Assembly (NCBI GenBank): GCA_006739055.1
Contig: AP019702.1
Location: 5,047,388-5,111,387, forward strand
Reading direction: 5' to 3'
Source: Allostella vacuolata
GTDB taxonomy: Bacteria > Pseudomonadota > Alphaproteobacteria > ATCC43930 > Allostellaceae
Length of the DNA stretch: 64,000 bases
The notes below the pieces were generated by a model that saw nothing but the letters and a program-made list of their open reading frames with translations, made no database searches and was not told where the DNA came from. This document shows, piece after piece, positions 57,147-64,000 of this stretch. Position numbers and translations under genes: made by a program. Position 1 is the first letter of the stretch; each line of letters begins with the position of its first letter.

Positions 57147-57813
57147 TCGGAGAGGAAGAGGCCGATTTCCCCATCGGAAAGCGGGCGAGGGTGGCAATCA
57201 CCTCTTCGTCGCTCACCTGTCGAAAATCGTCGTAGAAGCAGCCGATCGCGGCGAACGGATCCGGTGTCTCCAGGCATACCACCGCATCCACTTCCCCCTG
57301 CAGTTCTTCGATCGATGTCAGCGAAGCGACTGGGACGGCCAGCACCAGCTCCTGGGGATTGCGCTTGCGGGTTGCACGCAAGGCCGCTCGCATCGTTGCG
57401 CCGGTGGCGATGCCATCATCGATGACGATCGCCACCCGGCCTGCAACGCCCGCCCGCCCGCGCGCGCCGAGATACCGTTGGCGCCGGCGCTCGATTTCAG
57501 CCAGCTCCTTGTCGCGCGCGGCGCGGAACTCTTCATCCGTGATGCCGGCCAGCCGAATTACGTCTTCGTTGCGAACCACGATCGGTTCGGCGCCATCGAC
57601 CACGGCACCCATGGCCAGTTCCGGTTGGAAGGGCACCCCGATCTTGCGGACAAGAACGAGGTCCAGGGGAGCGTCCAGGGTCGCCGCGACTTCCGCGGCA
57701 ACGGGAACGCCGCCGCGGGGCAAGGCAAGTACCACCGCGCTGCGGCCCTTGTATCCTGAGAGGGCCTTTGCCAGCCGCCGCCCAGCATCCGATCGGTTTC
57801 GAAACGAGATCAT
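57136..57813 (-). CDS. Phosphoribosyltransferase (type I)
   Basis: Cytoplasmic PRTase of 225 residues. The PRPP-binding motif is VIDDGIATGAT (about residues 131-140), and LALPRGGVPVAAEVAATLDAPLDLVLVRKIGVPFQPELAMGAV is the hood/phosphate region of this unplaced family. An ATG at 57822 overlaps the hydrolase stop (ATGA) and would add MRT; ATG 57813 has AAGGGG at 9 bases. It is coupled to the hydrolase. M. tuberculosis Rv0571c carries a PRTase and a dienelactone-hydrolase domain in one chain, so the two likely act together. The base substrate is unknown. Confidence 0.88.
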   Translation of the reverse strand: MISFRNRSDAGRRLAKALSGYKGRSAVVLALPRGGVPVAAEVAATLDAPLDLVLVRKIGVPFQPELAMGAVVDGAEPIVVRNEDVIRLAGITDEEFRAARDKELAEIERRRQRYLGARGRAGVAGRVAIVIDDGIATGATMRAALRATRKRNPQELVLAVPVASLTSIEELQGEVDAVVCLETPDPFAAIGCFYDDFRQVSDEEVIATLARFPMGKSASSSPITR

Positions 57814-57818
57814 GGTTC

Positions 57819-58511
57819 TCATCCCCTTCCGGTGACGAGGTGACGTTCGAACCATCGCTGAGCCAGGTCGATGACGGTTTCGAGTGCGCCGGGCTCGGGA
57901 AAGAGGTGGGTAGCGCCCGGCACGATCTCCATCGCCCTTTCTCCGCCGAGACGGTCGAGCGCCCATTGGTTGAGCGCGATGACATCGGTGTCGTCGCCCC
58001 CCACGATCAGGAGCGTCGGCGCCTTCACTTGAGGAAGCACCTCCCCAGCGAGATCAGGTCTGCCGCCGCGGGATACGACTGCGCCGACATGCCCGTCGAG
58101 CGTCGCTGCCGCGACGAGCGCAGCGGCTGCTCCCGTGCTGGCCCCGAACAGCCCGATCGGCAGGGCGCCGGCACCGGGCTCCCTTTCGACCCAACGCACG
58201 GCGTCGATCAGCCGCCGCCCGAGAAGGTGAATATCGAAAACATGCGCCCGATCCTCGGCTTCGTCGGGCAGCAGGAGATCGAACAGCAACGTTGCTACAT
58301 GCCGACGGTTCAGCGCTTCAGCGACCTGAACATTGCGTGGGCTGAGGCGGCTCGAACCGCTGCCGTGCGCGAACAGCACCAATGCCCGGGCGCCGGCCGG
58401 GATGCTCAGGGTGCCGACCAGGCCAAGCGGCGAGATCTCCACATCCCGCGTGCCGGCGGCAGCGCGGTCGATTGCCCTTGAAACCCCGCCGGAGGCGCGT
58501 TTGAACGGCAT
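57819..58511 (-). CDS. Dienelactone-hydrolase-like alpha/beta hydrolase
   Basis: Alpha/beta hydrolase of 230 residues. Nucleophile Ser125 is in GLFGASTGAAA, acid Asp at about 173-174 (GGDDTDVI) and His202 in GATHLFPEPG; an oxyanion segment FAHGSGSSR is present. It is the first gene of a two-gene operon with the phosphoribosyltransferase and lies 65 bases downstream of an FNR-like box. The family covers dienelactone hydrolases and esterases; the substrate is unknown. Confidence 0.88.
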   Translation of the reverse strand: MPFKRASGGVSRAIDRAAAGTRDVEISPLGLVGTLSIPAGARALVLFAHGSGSSRLSPRNVQVAEALNRRHVATLLFDLLLPDEAEDRAHVFDIHLLGRRLIDAVRWVEREPGAGALPIGLFGASTGAAAALVAAATLDGHVGAVVSRGGRPDLAGEVLPQVKAPTLLIVGGDDTDVIALNQWALDRLGGERAMEIVPGATHLFPEPGALETVIDLAQRWFERHLVTGRG

Positions 58512-58568
58512 GGCCCTACCTTTTCCGGGAACTACGGTGTCATTGTCGTCGAGGCCGGGACCGTTTCA

Positions 58569-58582
58569 TTGATCGATGTCAA
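58569..58582. promoter_or_regulatory. FNR/FixK-like box between the hydrolase operon and the APH-like gene
   Basis: TTGATCGATGTCAA is an exact TTGAT-N4-GTCAA palindrome. It lies between divergent starts, 64.5 bases from the hydrolase ATG (58511) and 75.5 bases from the APH-like ATG (58651), so it could serve both. Confidence 0.7.
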
Positions 58583-58650
58583 CGGTCGTGGCACCAGGTC
58601 GTCTACCCTGCAGCGATATCGGAACGTCAGCGCCGAGGAATCGATCGTTC

Positions 58651-59691
58651 ATGACCGGGGAAGCTGCGACGCTTGAGGACAAGGTGCGGTTTCTCCGCAG
58701 GCCGGGCAGCTATCCATTCGATGCACGGGAAGTGATTGCACGAGAAACCCATATGTCCTGGCTCTTCCTGGTCGGAAATCGTGTCTACAAGCTGAAGAAG
58801 CCGGTCCGCTTTCCCTATCTCGATTTCTCCACGCTGCAGCGGCGCGAGGCCGCGTGCCGTGCGGAATGGCGGCTGAACCGCCGGCTCGCACCGGACGTCT
58901 ATCTCGACGTCGTCCCGCTCTCGAGTTCGCAGTCGGGCCTGGCGATCGGCGGGGAGGGGGTGGTGACGGACTGGCTGGTGGTCATGCGCCGGCTTCAGGA
59001 AGAAGCCACCCTCGAAGCGGCGTTGCGCGCCCACCGACTGGAACTGGCCGATGCCGACCGGATTGCAGCAACGCTCGGCGCTTTCTATGCGCGTGCGCGT
59101 CGGGTTCCGGTTCAACCCGCCCGCCACGTCGCGGCGTGGCGGGCAGCGTTGGCCTACAACAGGCGTGTATTGCTCGACCCCCGGTTCGATCTGCCGCGCG
59201 GTTGCGTGGAGCGGATCGCCCGGACGCAACGGCGATTTCTCGTGGAACGGTCCCGACTGCTGCGCGCGCGCGTACATGGCGGGCGTATCGTCGATGCCCA
59301 TGGTGATCTTCGCCCGGAGCATATCTGGCTGTGCGATCGGGTGACCATCATCGACTGTCTGGAGTTCGATCCGCAGCTAAGGGCCCTCGATGCCCTCGAC
59401 GAAATCGCCTTTCTTCATCTGGAGTGCGATCGTCTTGGCGCGAGATGGGTCGGCGAGCGGATCCGACGGCGCCTCGCGCGGCGGCTGGGAGAGGAACCGG
59501 CGAGTGGGCTGTTCGTGTTCTATCGCAGCCATCGCGCGATGCTGCGCGCCCGTCTGTCGATCGCCCATCTCCTTGATGCCCAGCCGTCCATGCCGGAAAA
59601 ATGGCAGCGCGCGGCCCGCGCTTATCTGCACCTCGCGGCGGCGGATGCCGCGCGATTGGATCGTCTTCTCAGAACACGAGCAGGTCGCTGA
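58651..59691 (+). CDS. APH-fold kinase-like protein (COG2187 type)
   Basis: Protein of 346 residues with an aminoglycoside-phosphotransferase-like fold. The catalytic loop is HGDLRPEH (His217-Asp219) and the metal-binding region IIDCLEFD (Asp235, Asp240); nucleotide-binding lysines may be in VYKLKKPV. M. tuberculosis Rv2004c has this domain fused to an AAA/P-loop kinase domain, which is missing here. Its substrate is unknown and antibiotic resistance should not be assumed. The ATG at 58651 is chosen over an upstream frame at 58576. The 3' end overlaps the convergent PRPP synthase by 23 bases. Confidence 0.8.
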   Translation: MTGEAATLEDKVRFLRRPGSYPFDAREVIARETHMSWLFLVGNRVYKLKKPVRFPYLDFSTLQRREAACRAEWRLNRRLAPDVYLDVVPLSSSQSGLAIGGEGVVTDWLVVMRRLQEEATLEAALRAHRLELADADRIAATLGAFYARARRVPVQPARHVAAWRAALAYNRRVLLDPRFDLPRGCVERIARTQRRFLVERSRLLRARVHGGRIVDAHGDLRPEHIWLCDRVTIIDCLEFDPQLRALDALDEIAFLHLECDRLGARWVGERIRRRLARRLGEEPASGLFVFYRSHRAMLRARLSIAHLLDAQPSMPEKWQRAARAYLHLAAADAARLDRLLRTRAGR

Positions 59692-60697
59692 GTGACTCGT
59701 CCTGGTGGAGCCGCCGGATCGCGTCGGCCAACAGGGGGGCGGCCGACACGATTTCCACCTTGCTGCGAGCGGCGCTGGCGGAAAGCCGGAAGGGGGGTAC
59801 CGTATCGGTCACCAGGAAGCGGTCGATGGCGGGGTCGGCCAGAACGGCTTCTGCGCCCGACGTGAAGAGGCCATGTGCGACGCAGGCCAGAATGCGGCTC
59901 GCGCCGCCCTCGCGGGCCGCGCGAGCCGCCCGCAGCAGCGTCCCGCCAGTGCTGATGAGGTCGTCGACGATGATGCAGGTGGCGTCCGCCACGTCACCGA
60001 CAAACAGATCTCCCGAAACGATGCCGGTGCTGCGGTGCTTCTCGGCAAAGGCGCTGCCCACGGGCCGGCCCGTAGAGGCCTCCAGCGCCTTGCGGAAGAG
60101 GTCGGCCCGCTTGCCTCCCCCGAGGTCGGGGGAGACGATGCAGAGACGCTCGTCACCGACGGCTGCCTTGATCGTGTCGACAAACAGTGGTGCCGCGGCC
60201 ATTGCCACCGTCCGACGACGGAACGCGTTCTCGAAGGCCGCTTCGTTATGCACTTCCAGCGCCACGACGGTGTCGGTGCCCATGGCCTCGAACAGGGCGG
60301 CGACATAACGGGTCGTCACCGGATCGTTCGGCTTGGTACGCCGGTCCTTTCGCGCATAGCAGAGATAGGGCACGACTGCGGTCACGCGCGCTGCCCCGGC
60401 ATCCTTCAGGGTTCCGATAAGGAAGAGTAGCCGGCACAGCTTGTCGTTGGCGCTTTGATCCGGACCACCATGCAGGCTGTGCAGGACATAGACATCGGCG
60501 CCCGCCACCGCGGCGAGCGGCCTTGCCTTATGTTCCCCATCCTCGAATTCGCGCTCCTCCAGCATGGTCAGCGGCTGGCCCAGCAGGCTGGCGATCGCCC
60601 GGCCAAGCGCATCGGTCCCGGCCAGGGCGAACAGGCGAATTCGCCCATCGGACAGCGGCTGAACGGTGGAAGGCGACCAGAGCGGACGATCGGTCAT
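59669..60697 (-). CDS. Second, divergent PRPP synthase
   Basis: Paralogue of prs with 342 residues. The PRPP loop CIIVDDLISTGGTLLRAARA and the substrate segment YLCYARKDRRTKPNDPVTTRYVAALFEAMG are conserved, but the VALEVHNEAAFENAFR segment replaces [14 protein letters not shown] of the housekeeping enzyme, as in an archaeal-like or alternate PRPP synthase class. It may lack the usual ADP/phosphate control. ATG 60697 follows AAGGA. It is downstream of uspA and the 69-residue gene. Confidence 0.88.
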   Translation of the reverse strand: MTDRPLWSPSTVQPLSDGRIRLFALAGTDALGRAIASLLGQPLTMLEEREFEDGEHKARPLAAVAGADVYVLHSLHGGPDQSANDKLCRLLFLIGTLKDAGAARVTAVVPYLCYARKDRRTKPNDPVTTRYVAALFEAMGTDTVVALEVHNEAAFENAFRRRTVAMAAAPLFVDTIKAAVGDERLCIVSPDLGGGKRADLFRKALEASTGRPVGSAFAEKHRSTGIVSGDLFVGDVADATCIIVDDLISTGGTLLRAARAAREGGASRILACVAHGLFTSGAEAVLADPAIDRFLVTDTVPPFRLSASAARSKVEIVSAAPLLADAIRRLHQDESLSDLLVF

Positions 60698-60807
60698 CGA
60701 GCGGCATCCTTTCGGGCGGCACTATTCGTGTTCCGGCGGGGCTCCGCCCGACCTCGTCCCGCACGCAGCCGCGGACCGGCCTGAAGGCCTTCAGGGCTAG
60801 AGCCCCT

Positions 60808-61017
60808 TCATTCCTCAAAAACGGGAGGTGTCGACGGCAGGGCTGGCTCGATGCCCTCGATCGATGGATTGTCCTCGGGGTCAAGAGGCAGGTTGTGCTC
60901 CACGTCGACCGGCTCCTCTTCGGTCATCTTCGGCGCTTCGTTGACGTCCTCGGCGTAGCTCCGCTTCCTTCGCGGAGGCGGCTGCTTCGGATTGGTGGTG
61001 CGCGTCGAACGCTCCAT
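60808..61017 (-). CDS. Small disordered protein (69 residues), unknown
   Basis: Not recognised. The N-terminal 20 residues are basic and Pro-rich (ERSTRTTNPKQPPPRRKRS); the rest is acidic and Pro-rich with no Cys, His-pair or membrane segment, so it is likely unstructured. It starts 9 bases after the uspA stop and its Shine-Dalgarno-like GGGGG overlaps that stop region, which supports translation. It is in the uspA operon. Confidence 0.65.
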   Translation of the reverse strand: MERSTRTTNPKQPPPRRKRSYAEDVNEAPKMTEEEPVDVEHNLPLDPEDNPSIEGIEPALPSTPPVFEE

Positions 61018-61026
61018 CGTGACCCC

Positions 61027-61464
61027 CTACCGGTAGACAAGTACGGGCAACTTGGAATGCGTGAGCACTTTCGTGGTTTCGCTTCCGAGGACGAGTGCGG
61101 CAACGCCGCCGCGGCCATGGGAGGCCATGGCGATCAGGTCGCAGTGCTTCTGAGCCGCGGTGTCGATGATCGCTCGATACGGTCGATCACTCTTGACCTG
61201 CACGACCTCGCAGAGGACACCGAGCGCCTTCGCCTTGAGTTCGGCTTCCGCAAGGTGGCGCGCCGCCTGCTCACTAGCCCGACGTTCGTATTCCGTGCGC
61301 ATGGCGTTCGAAGGGTCGGCCTCGGTGGGGAAGATAGCAATCGGCTCGACTACGGCAAGAACCGTCACTTTCGCATTCAAATCTCGAGCGAGCGCCATGC
61401 TCCGCTCGACGGCGGTTCCCGACAGCGGAGAGCCGTCGGTCGGGACCAGAATATGCGTGTACAT
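61027..61464 (-). CDS. Universal stress protein UspA family
   Basis: Usp of 145 residues. MYTHILVPTDGSPLSGTAVERSMALA opens the fold and the nucleotide loop ASHGRGGVAALVLGSETTKVL matches G-9x-GS of ATP-binding members. ATG 61464 is preceded by AGGAGGG at 7 bases, better than the frame opening at 61515. An FNR-like box lies about 70 bases upstream. Usp proteins are abundant members of hypoxia regulons. Confidence 0.93.
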   Translation of the reverse strand: MYTHILVPTDGSPLSGTAVERSMALARDLNAKVTVLAVVEPIAIFPTEADPSNAMRTEYERRASEQAARHLAEAELKAKALGVLCEVVQVKSDRPYRAIIDTAAQKHCDLIAMASHGRGGVAALVLGSETTKVLTHSKLPVLVYR

Positions 61465-61526
61465 GCCTTGCCCTCCTTCTTCTTCCAGTAACTCACCTCC
61501 AGTAGCCGGAGGCACCCGGACGTACC

Positions 61527-61540
61527 TTGACCAAGATCAA
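61527..61540 (-). promoter_or_regulatory. FNR/FixK-like box upstream of uspA
   Basis: TTGACCAAGATCAA fits TTGAY-N4-RTCAA. Its centre is 69.5 bases before the uspA ATG, in the 151-base gap after htrA. Confidence 0.65.
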
Positions 61541-61561
61541 TCGACCATTGGAATGGTCGAT
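61540..61561. repeat. Inverted repeat abutting the uspA box
   Basis: ATCGACCA and TGGTCGAT form 8-bp arms around TTGGAA (pairing extends inward to 10 bp with a 2-base centre). It touches the FNR-like box and lies 55 bases after the htrA stop. This may be the htrA terminator or a second operator. Confidence 0.45.
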
Positions 61562-61615
61562 CGTTGTCAGGACGCGCTCTGCAATCGTGGTTGTCGAGGC
61601 CGGGTGTCGACGCGG

Positions 61616-63205
61616 TCATAGTCCCGAGCCTTGATCGATCGGAAGGGCAGCAAATCTGCTTACGCCAAGCCGATTGATCAGCAGCAGGACAGCCCCGGCC
61701 TTTCGCGCGACGGCAGCCTCCAGTTGCGCTGCCACGTCCTCGGGAGTTGCAACCGACTGCTGGTTGATGGCGACGATGACGTCGCCGCGCGCGATGCCGA
61801 GATCGGCGAACGGGCTGTCCTCGGCGACGGACAGCACCAGCAGGCCCTTGATCTTCTCGGGGATGCCGAACCGATGGCCCAGTTCCGGTGTGAGCGGTCT
61901 GAGGGTCAATCCGAGAACGCTGGCCGTCTGCGCTGCCAGCCGGTCCCGCTCCGTGTCGCGCTCGTCGGCAGGGCTCGAAGAGTCGTCGGGCATCTCCTCG
62001 ACGACGGACTTCAGGGTGATCTCCCGGCCTTTTCGCCACGCGGTGATCCTGACCTTTTGGCCAGGCGGGCTCTTGGCGACCAGCAGCGGCAGCTCGCGCA
62101 TCTGTCGGATGGCATGCCCGTCGAACGAAAGAACGACGTCACCCTGGCGGAAACCCGCCCTGGCGCCCGGGCTGCCCTCCGCGATGTCGGTGACGAGCGC
62201 GCCCTCGGGCCTCGGAAGGGCGAGGCCCGTAGCGAGTTCCCGCGTCACTTCCTGGAGCTGCAGGCCGAGCCAGCCGCGCCTTATCCTGCCCCGGGCTCGG
62301 AGTTCGTCGATGATCGGCTTGGCGAGATTCGCGGGAACGGCGAAGGCGATGCCTACGGACCCCCCGGTCGGCGTGTAGATCGCGGTTGTAACGCCGACCA
62401 CATCGCCATTGAGGTCGAAGGTCGGCCCGCCGGAGTTGCCGCGATTGATGGCGGCGTCGATCTGGAGAAAGTCATCGTACGGCCCGGATTGGATGTCGCG
62501 GCTGCGCGCGGAGACGATGCCGGAACTGACCGTCCCGCCGAGACCGAAGGGATTGCCGACCGCAAGCACCCAGTCGCCGATCCGGGCGGTGTCGCTGTCC
62601 CCCCAGGCGACATGAGGCACAGGACGATCCATCTCGACCTTGAGCAACGCCAGATCCGTTACGGCGTCATGGCCGACGATCCTGGCTACTTGCTGGGTAT
62701 TGTCGTAAAAGATGACGGTGATCTGCGCGGCTTTCGCCACCACATGGTGGCTGGTCACAATATAGCCCGTCGGATCGATGAAGAACCCCGAGCCCAAGGT
62801 GACTCGCCTGGAGGTGGCGGGCGGGCTCCGCTGCTGTTCCAGGAAGCGACGCAGCAGCTGGCTCAGAGGCGAGGCGGCGAAATCATCGTCAGGATCGCCC
62901 CCTTCCTCGTCATCCCGGTCGACGGTCGTTCCGGCCTTCCGGAGGACGGACACGTTGACCACCGCGGGCAGCACCTTCTGCACGAGCGGTGCAAAGCTTG
63001 GCACCGGCGCGAGTGGCACCGGCGCGCGGGATTGTGCCTTTGCCCATGCGCCACCATCACCGGCGATTTGCGCGCATGCCATCGGCACCGCCGAGAGACC
63101 AAGGGCGATGCCGGTGGCAAGGATCGCGCGCAAGAGACGGCCGCGGGGATGCGCCGGGCCGATGGGGAAGGTGAGTGCGACATCGCCGCTTCGCCGGTGG
63201 CGCAT
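61616..63205 (-). CDS. HtrA/DegP-type periplasmic serine protease
   Basis: Exported protease of 529 residues. A long basic n-region and hydrophobic core (about residues 24-44) form the signal. The triad is His154 (TSHHVV), Asp184 (AVTDLALL) and Ser258 (GNSGGP). Two PDZ domains follow: about residues 305-390 (containing EGALVTDIAEGSPGARAGF) and 420-510 (LLVLSVAEDSPFADLGI). It degrades or refolds damaged envelope proteins. ATG 63205 follows GGAGAG. Two FNR-like boxes lie upstream. Confidence 0.94.
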   Translation of the reverse strand: MRHRRSGDVALTFPIGPAHPRGRLLRAILATGIALGLSAVPMACAQIAGDGGAWAKAQSRAPVPLAPVPSFAPLVQKVLPAVVNVSVLRKAGTTVDRDDEEGGDPDDDFAASPLSQLLRRFLEQQRSPPATSRRVTLGSGFFIDPTGYIVTSHHVVAKAAQITVIFYDNTQQVARIVGHDAVTDLALLKVEMDRPVPHVAWGDSDTARIGDWVLAVGNPFGLGGTVSSGIVSARSRDIQSGPYDDFLQIDAAINRGNSGGPTFDLNGDVVGVTTAIYTPTGGSVGIAFAVPANLAKPIIDELRARGRIRRGWLGLQLQEVTRELATGLALPRPEGALVTDIAEGSPGARAGFRQGDVVLSFDGHAIRQMRELPLLVAKSPPGQKVRITAWRKGREITLKSVVEEMPDDSSSPADERDTERDRLAAQTASVLGLTLRPLTPELGHRFGIPEKIKGLLVLSVAEDSPFADLGIARGDVIVAINQQSVATPEDVAAQLEAAVARKAGAVLLLINRLGVSRFAALPIDQGSGL

Positions 63206-63517
63206 GGAAACTCTCCGATCTTCACACAAAGGAGTATCGAAGCGTTGCCTGCGGCGGGTTGATGCAGATCAAGAACACCTGTGTGCTGAACCCGAAATGG
63301 CGGGGTGCGGGCATGGCCCTGGCTGGCGAGCTTGACTCGGATCAATGTTGCCGCCGGCTTCTTCCGGCATTGATGACCGACGTCCTTCGGCGGGCGAGAG
63401 TTGCAAGGGCGAGGTGTGATGGGCCGAACGAACGAGCCGGCGGCGAACAGGGAGTTGGACTTGCCCCGAGGTCACGGGCAATCGGATCCGGAGGCCGACG
63501 GCGTGAGCCTGGATCGT
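63206..63517 (-). promoter_or_regulatory. htrA upstream region with two FNR/FixK-like boxes
   Basis: This 312-base stretch has no convincing gene. It holds TTGATGCAGATCAA (63259-63272, a perfect TTGAT-N4-ATCAA) with its centre 60.5 bases before the htrA ATG, and TTGACTCGGATCAA (63332-63345), 73 bases farther upstream. A possible -10 (GATACT on the minus strand, 63234-63239) sits about 29 bases downstream of the first box centre, close to class II spacing. Confidence 0.68.
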
Positions 63518-63916
63518 CTAGCCCGCGAGCGCGGCGAGCTGCATGCGCCACCAGTCGCCCATCATGCGGAACAAGGCCATGTCGGCCAGGCCGTGCCGGG
63601 CGGGATGCCGGGGCGCAGCCGATCCCATCCGGTATGCCGGACGACGACGCGTGTGCCGCCTTCCGTGGCCGTGAAGCGGATCTCGACCTCGGTCACCTCG
63701 TCCGGGGCGAAGTTCCTCGAAATGGCTGCCGTCGTCATACTCCTCCACCAGCCGCCCGCCGGGGCCGGGATCGAAGCGTATCCGGCCGCCGCCCGGCCGG
63801 AAGCGATAGACCGGGCCGCGCCGCCACCAGCGGTCGACCTCCTCGGTGAAGAGGGCGAAGGCACGGTCCGGCGGGCCCGCGACGGTGACCGCGACCAGGA
63901 CGGCGGGCCCGCTCAC
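63518..63916 (-). pseudogene. Disrupted SRPBCC/AHSA1 family gene
   Basis: Fragments of one SRPBCC (Aha1/CalC-type) protein lie in two frames. The start (GTG 63916; SGPAVLVAVTVAGPPDRAFALFTEEVDRWW to EEYDDGSHFE) is in one frame. The middle (RNFAPDEVTEVEIRFTATEG to GWDRLRPG) is in another, joined near 63717 with about 20 expected residues missing, including the WEPP segment. The end (HPARHGLADMALFRMMGDWW) returns to the first frame near 63606 after an apparent single-base loss. Two independent lesions make a real pseudogene likely. Confidence 0.75.
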
Positions 63917-64000
63917 CCCTCCTCTCCCATCCGGCACTCGACAGGCGCCTGGAAGGCATCGAGCTGGTCGGCCCACAGGGCCTGCACCTCTTCCAGCCAG
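63913..64000 (-). CDS. C-terminus of an ArsR-type transcriptional regulator (partial)
   Basis: Only the last 28 codons are in the window (WLEEVQALWADQLDAFQAPV and a short acidic tail). This resembles the C-terminal helix of ArsR-family regulators that pair with SRPBCC genes. The stop overlaps the GTG of the SRPBCC gene (GTGA), as in intact ArsR-SRPBCC operons. The assignment rests on this context; the DNA-binding part is outside the window. Confidence 0.5.
   Translation of the reverse strand, partial: WLEEVQALWADQLDAFQAPVECRMGEEG

Noticed and set aside
60781-60806. CTGAAGGCCTTCAG and GGGCTAGAGCCC palindromes after the 69-residue gene as a terminator
   Set aside because: No T-run on the minus strand, and the PRPP synthase downstream may need read-through.
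63175-63849. 224-codon plus-strand frame across the htrA promoter and SRPBCC gene
   Set aside because: Arg/Ala/Pro-rich composition with no recognisable motif; it overlaps promoter sites and is a GC shadow.

Overview
The window is very GC-rich, densely coded DNA from an alphaproteobacterium. Supporting gene orders are mdh-sucC-sucD-sucA-sucB-lpd, an atpHAGDC block without the Fo genes, prs-rplY-pth-ychF, and DUF484-xerC. A placement near Rhodospirillales-type bacteria is plausible but not proven by the sequence. No rRNA, tRNA, CRISPR array, transposase or prophage was seen. Many genes overlap by 1 to 14 bases (TGATG, GTGA, ATGA).

Layout. 0-5.2 kb (minus strand): the end of a polyamine-type ABC importer, two tandem Bcr/CflA exporters and a YgjP-like metalloprotein. 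5.2-9.6 kb: ugpBAEC for glycerol-3-phosphate uptake, behind what looks like a triple Pho box. 9.6-14 kb: a zinc alcohol dehydrogenase and a type II P-type cation ATPase in one coupled operon behind an FNR/FixK-like box, then a YbaK-type deacylase. 14-25.5 kb: small proteins, threonine synthase, RraA-like protein, HldD, Lgt-MidA-PgeF, a lipoprotein, PRPP synthase behind an apparent attenuator, L25, Pth and YchF. 25.5-31.6 kb: an inverted-repeat element, a diiron protein and F1 ATP synthase. 31.7-39.9 kb: a lectin-like lipoprotein, PriA, transaldolase, DUF484-XerC, a LysE exporter, a frameshifted FAD oxidoreductase and a TSUP permease. 40-50.2 kb (minus): the lower TCA cycle genes, mdh and zapE. 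50.4-54.7 kb: an RND efflux permease and adaptor.

54.8-63.5 kb is the most interesting part. It holds nicotinate phosphoribosyltransferase, DUF3775, ChaB, a phosphoribosyltransferase coupled to a dienelactone-hydrolase-like protein, an APH-fold kinase-like protein, a second PRPP synthase, a 69-residue disordered protein, a universal stress protein and an HtrA protease. Four clear 14-bp TTGAY-N4-RTCAA palindromes (FNR/FixK/Dnr type) lie in this region, and a fifth precedes the alcohol dehydrogenase-ATPase operon; four of the five target genes start 60-70 bases from a box centre. The gene content parallels the hypoxia (DosR) regulon of Mycobacterium tuberculosis (pncB2, Rv0571c, ctpF, Rv2004c, Usp proteins), here under a different kind of regulator site. 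I propose an oxygen- or redox-responsive dormancy module centred on PRPP and NAD salvage.

The right edge has the end of an ArsR-type regulator coupled to a broken SRPBCC gene.
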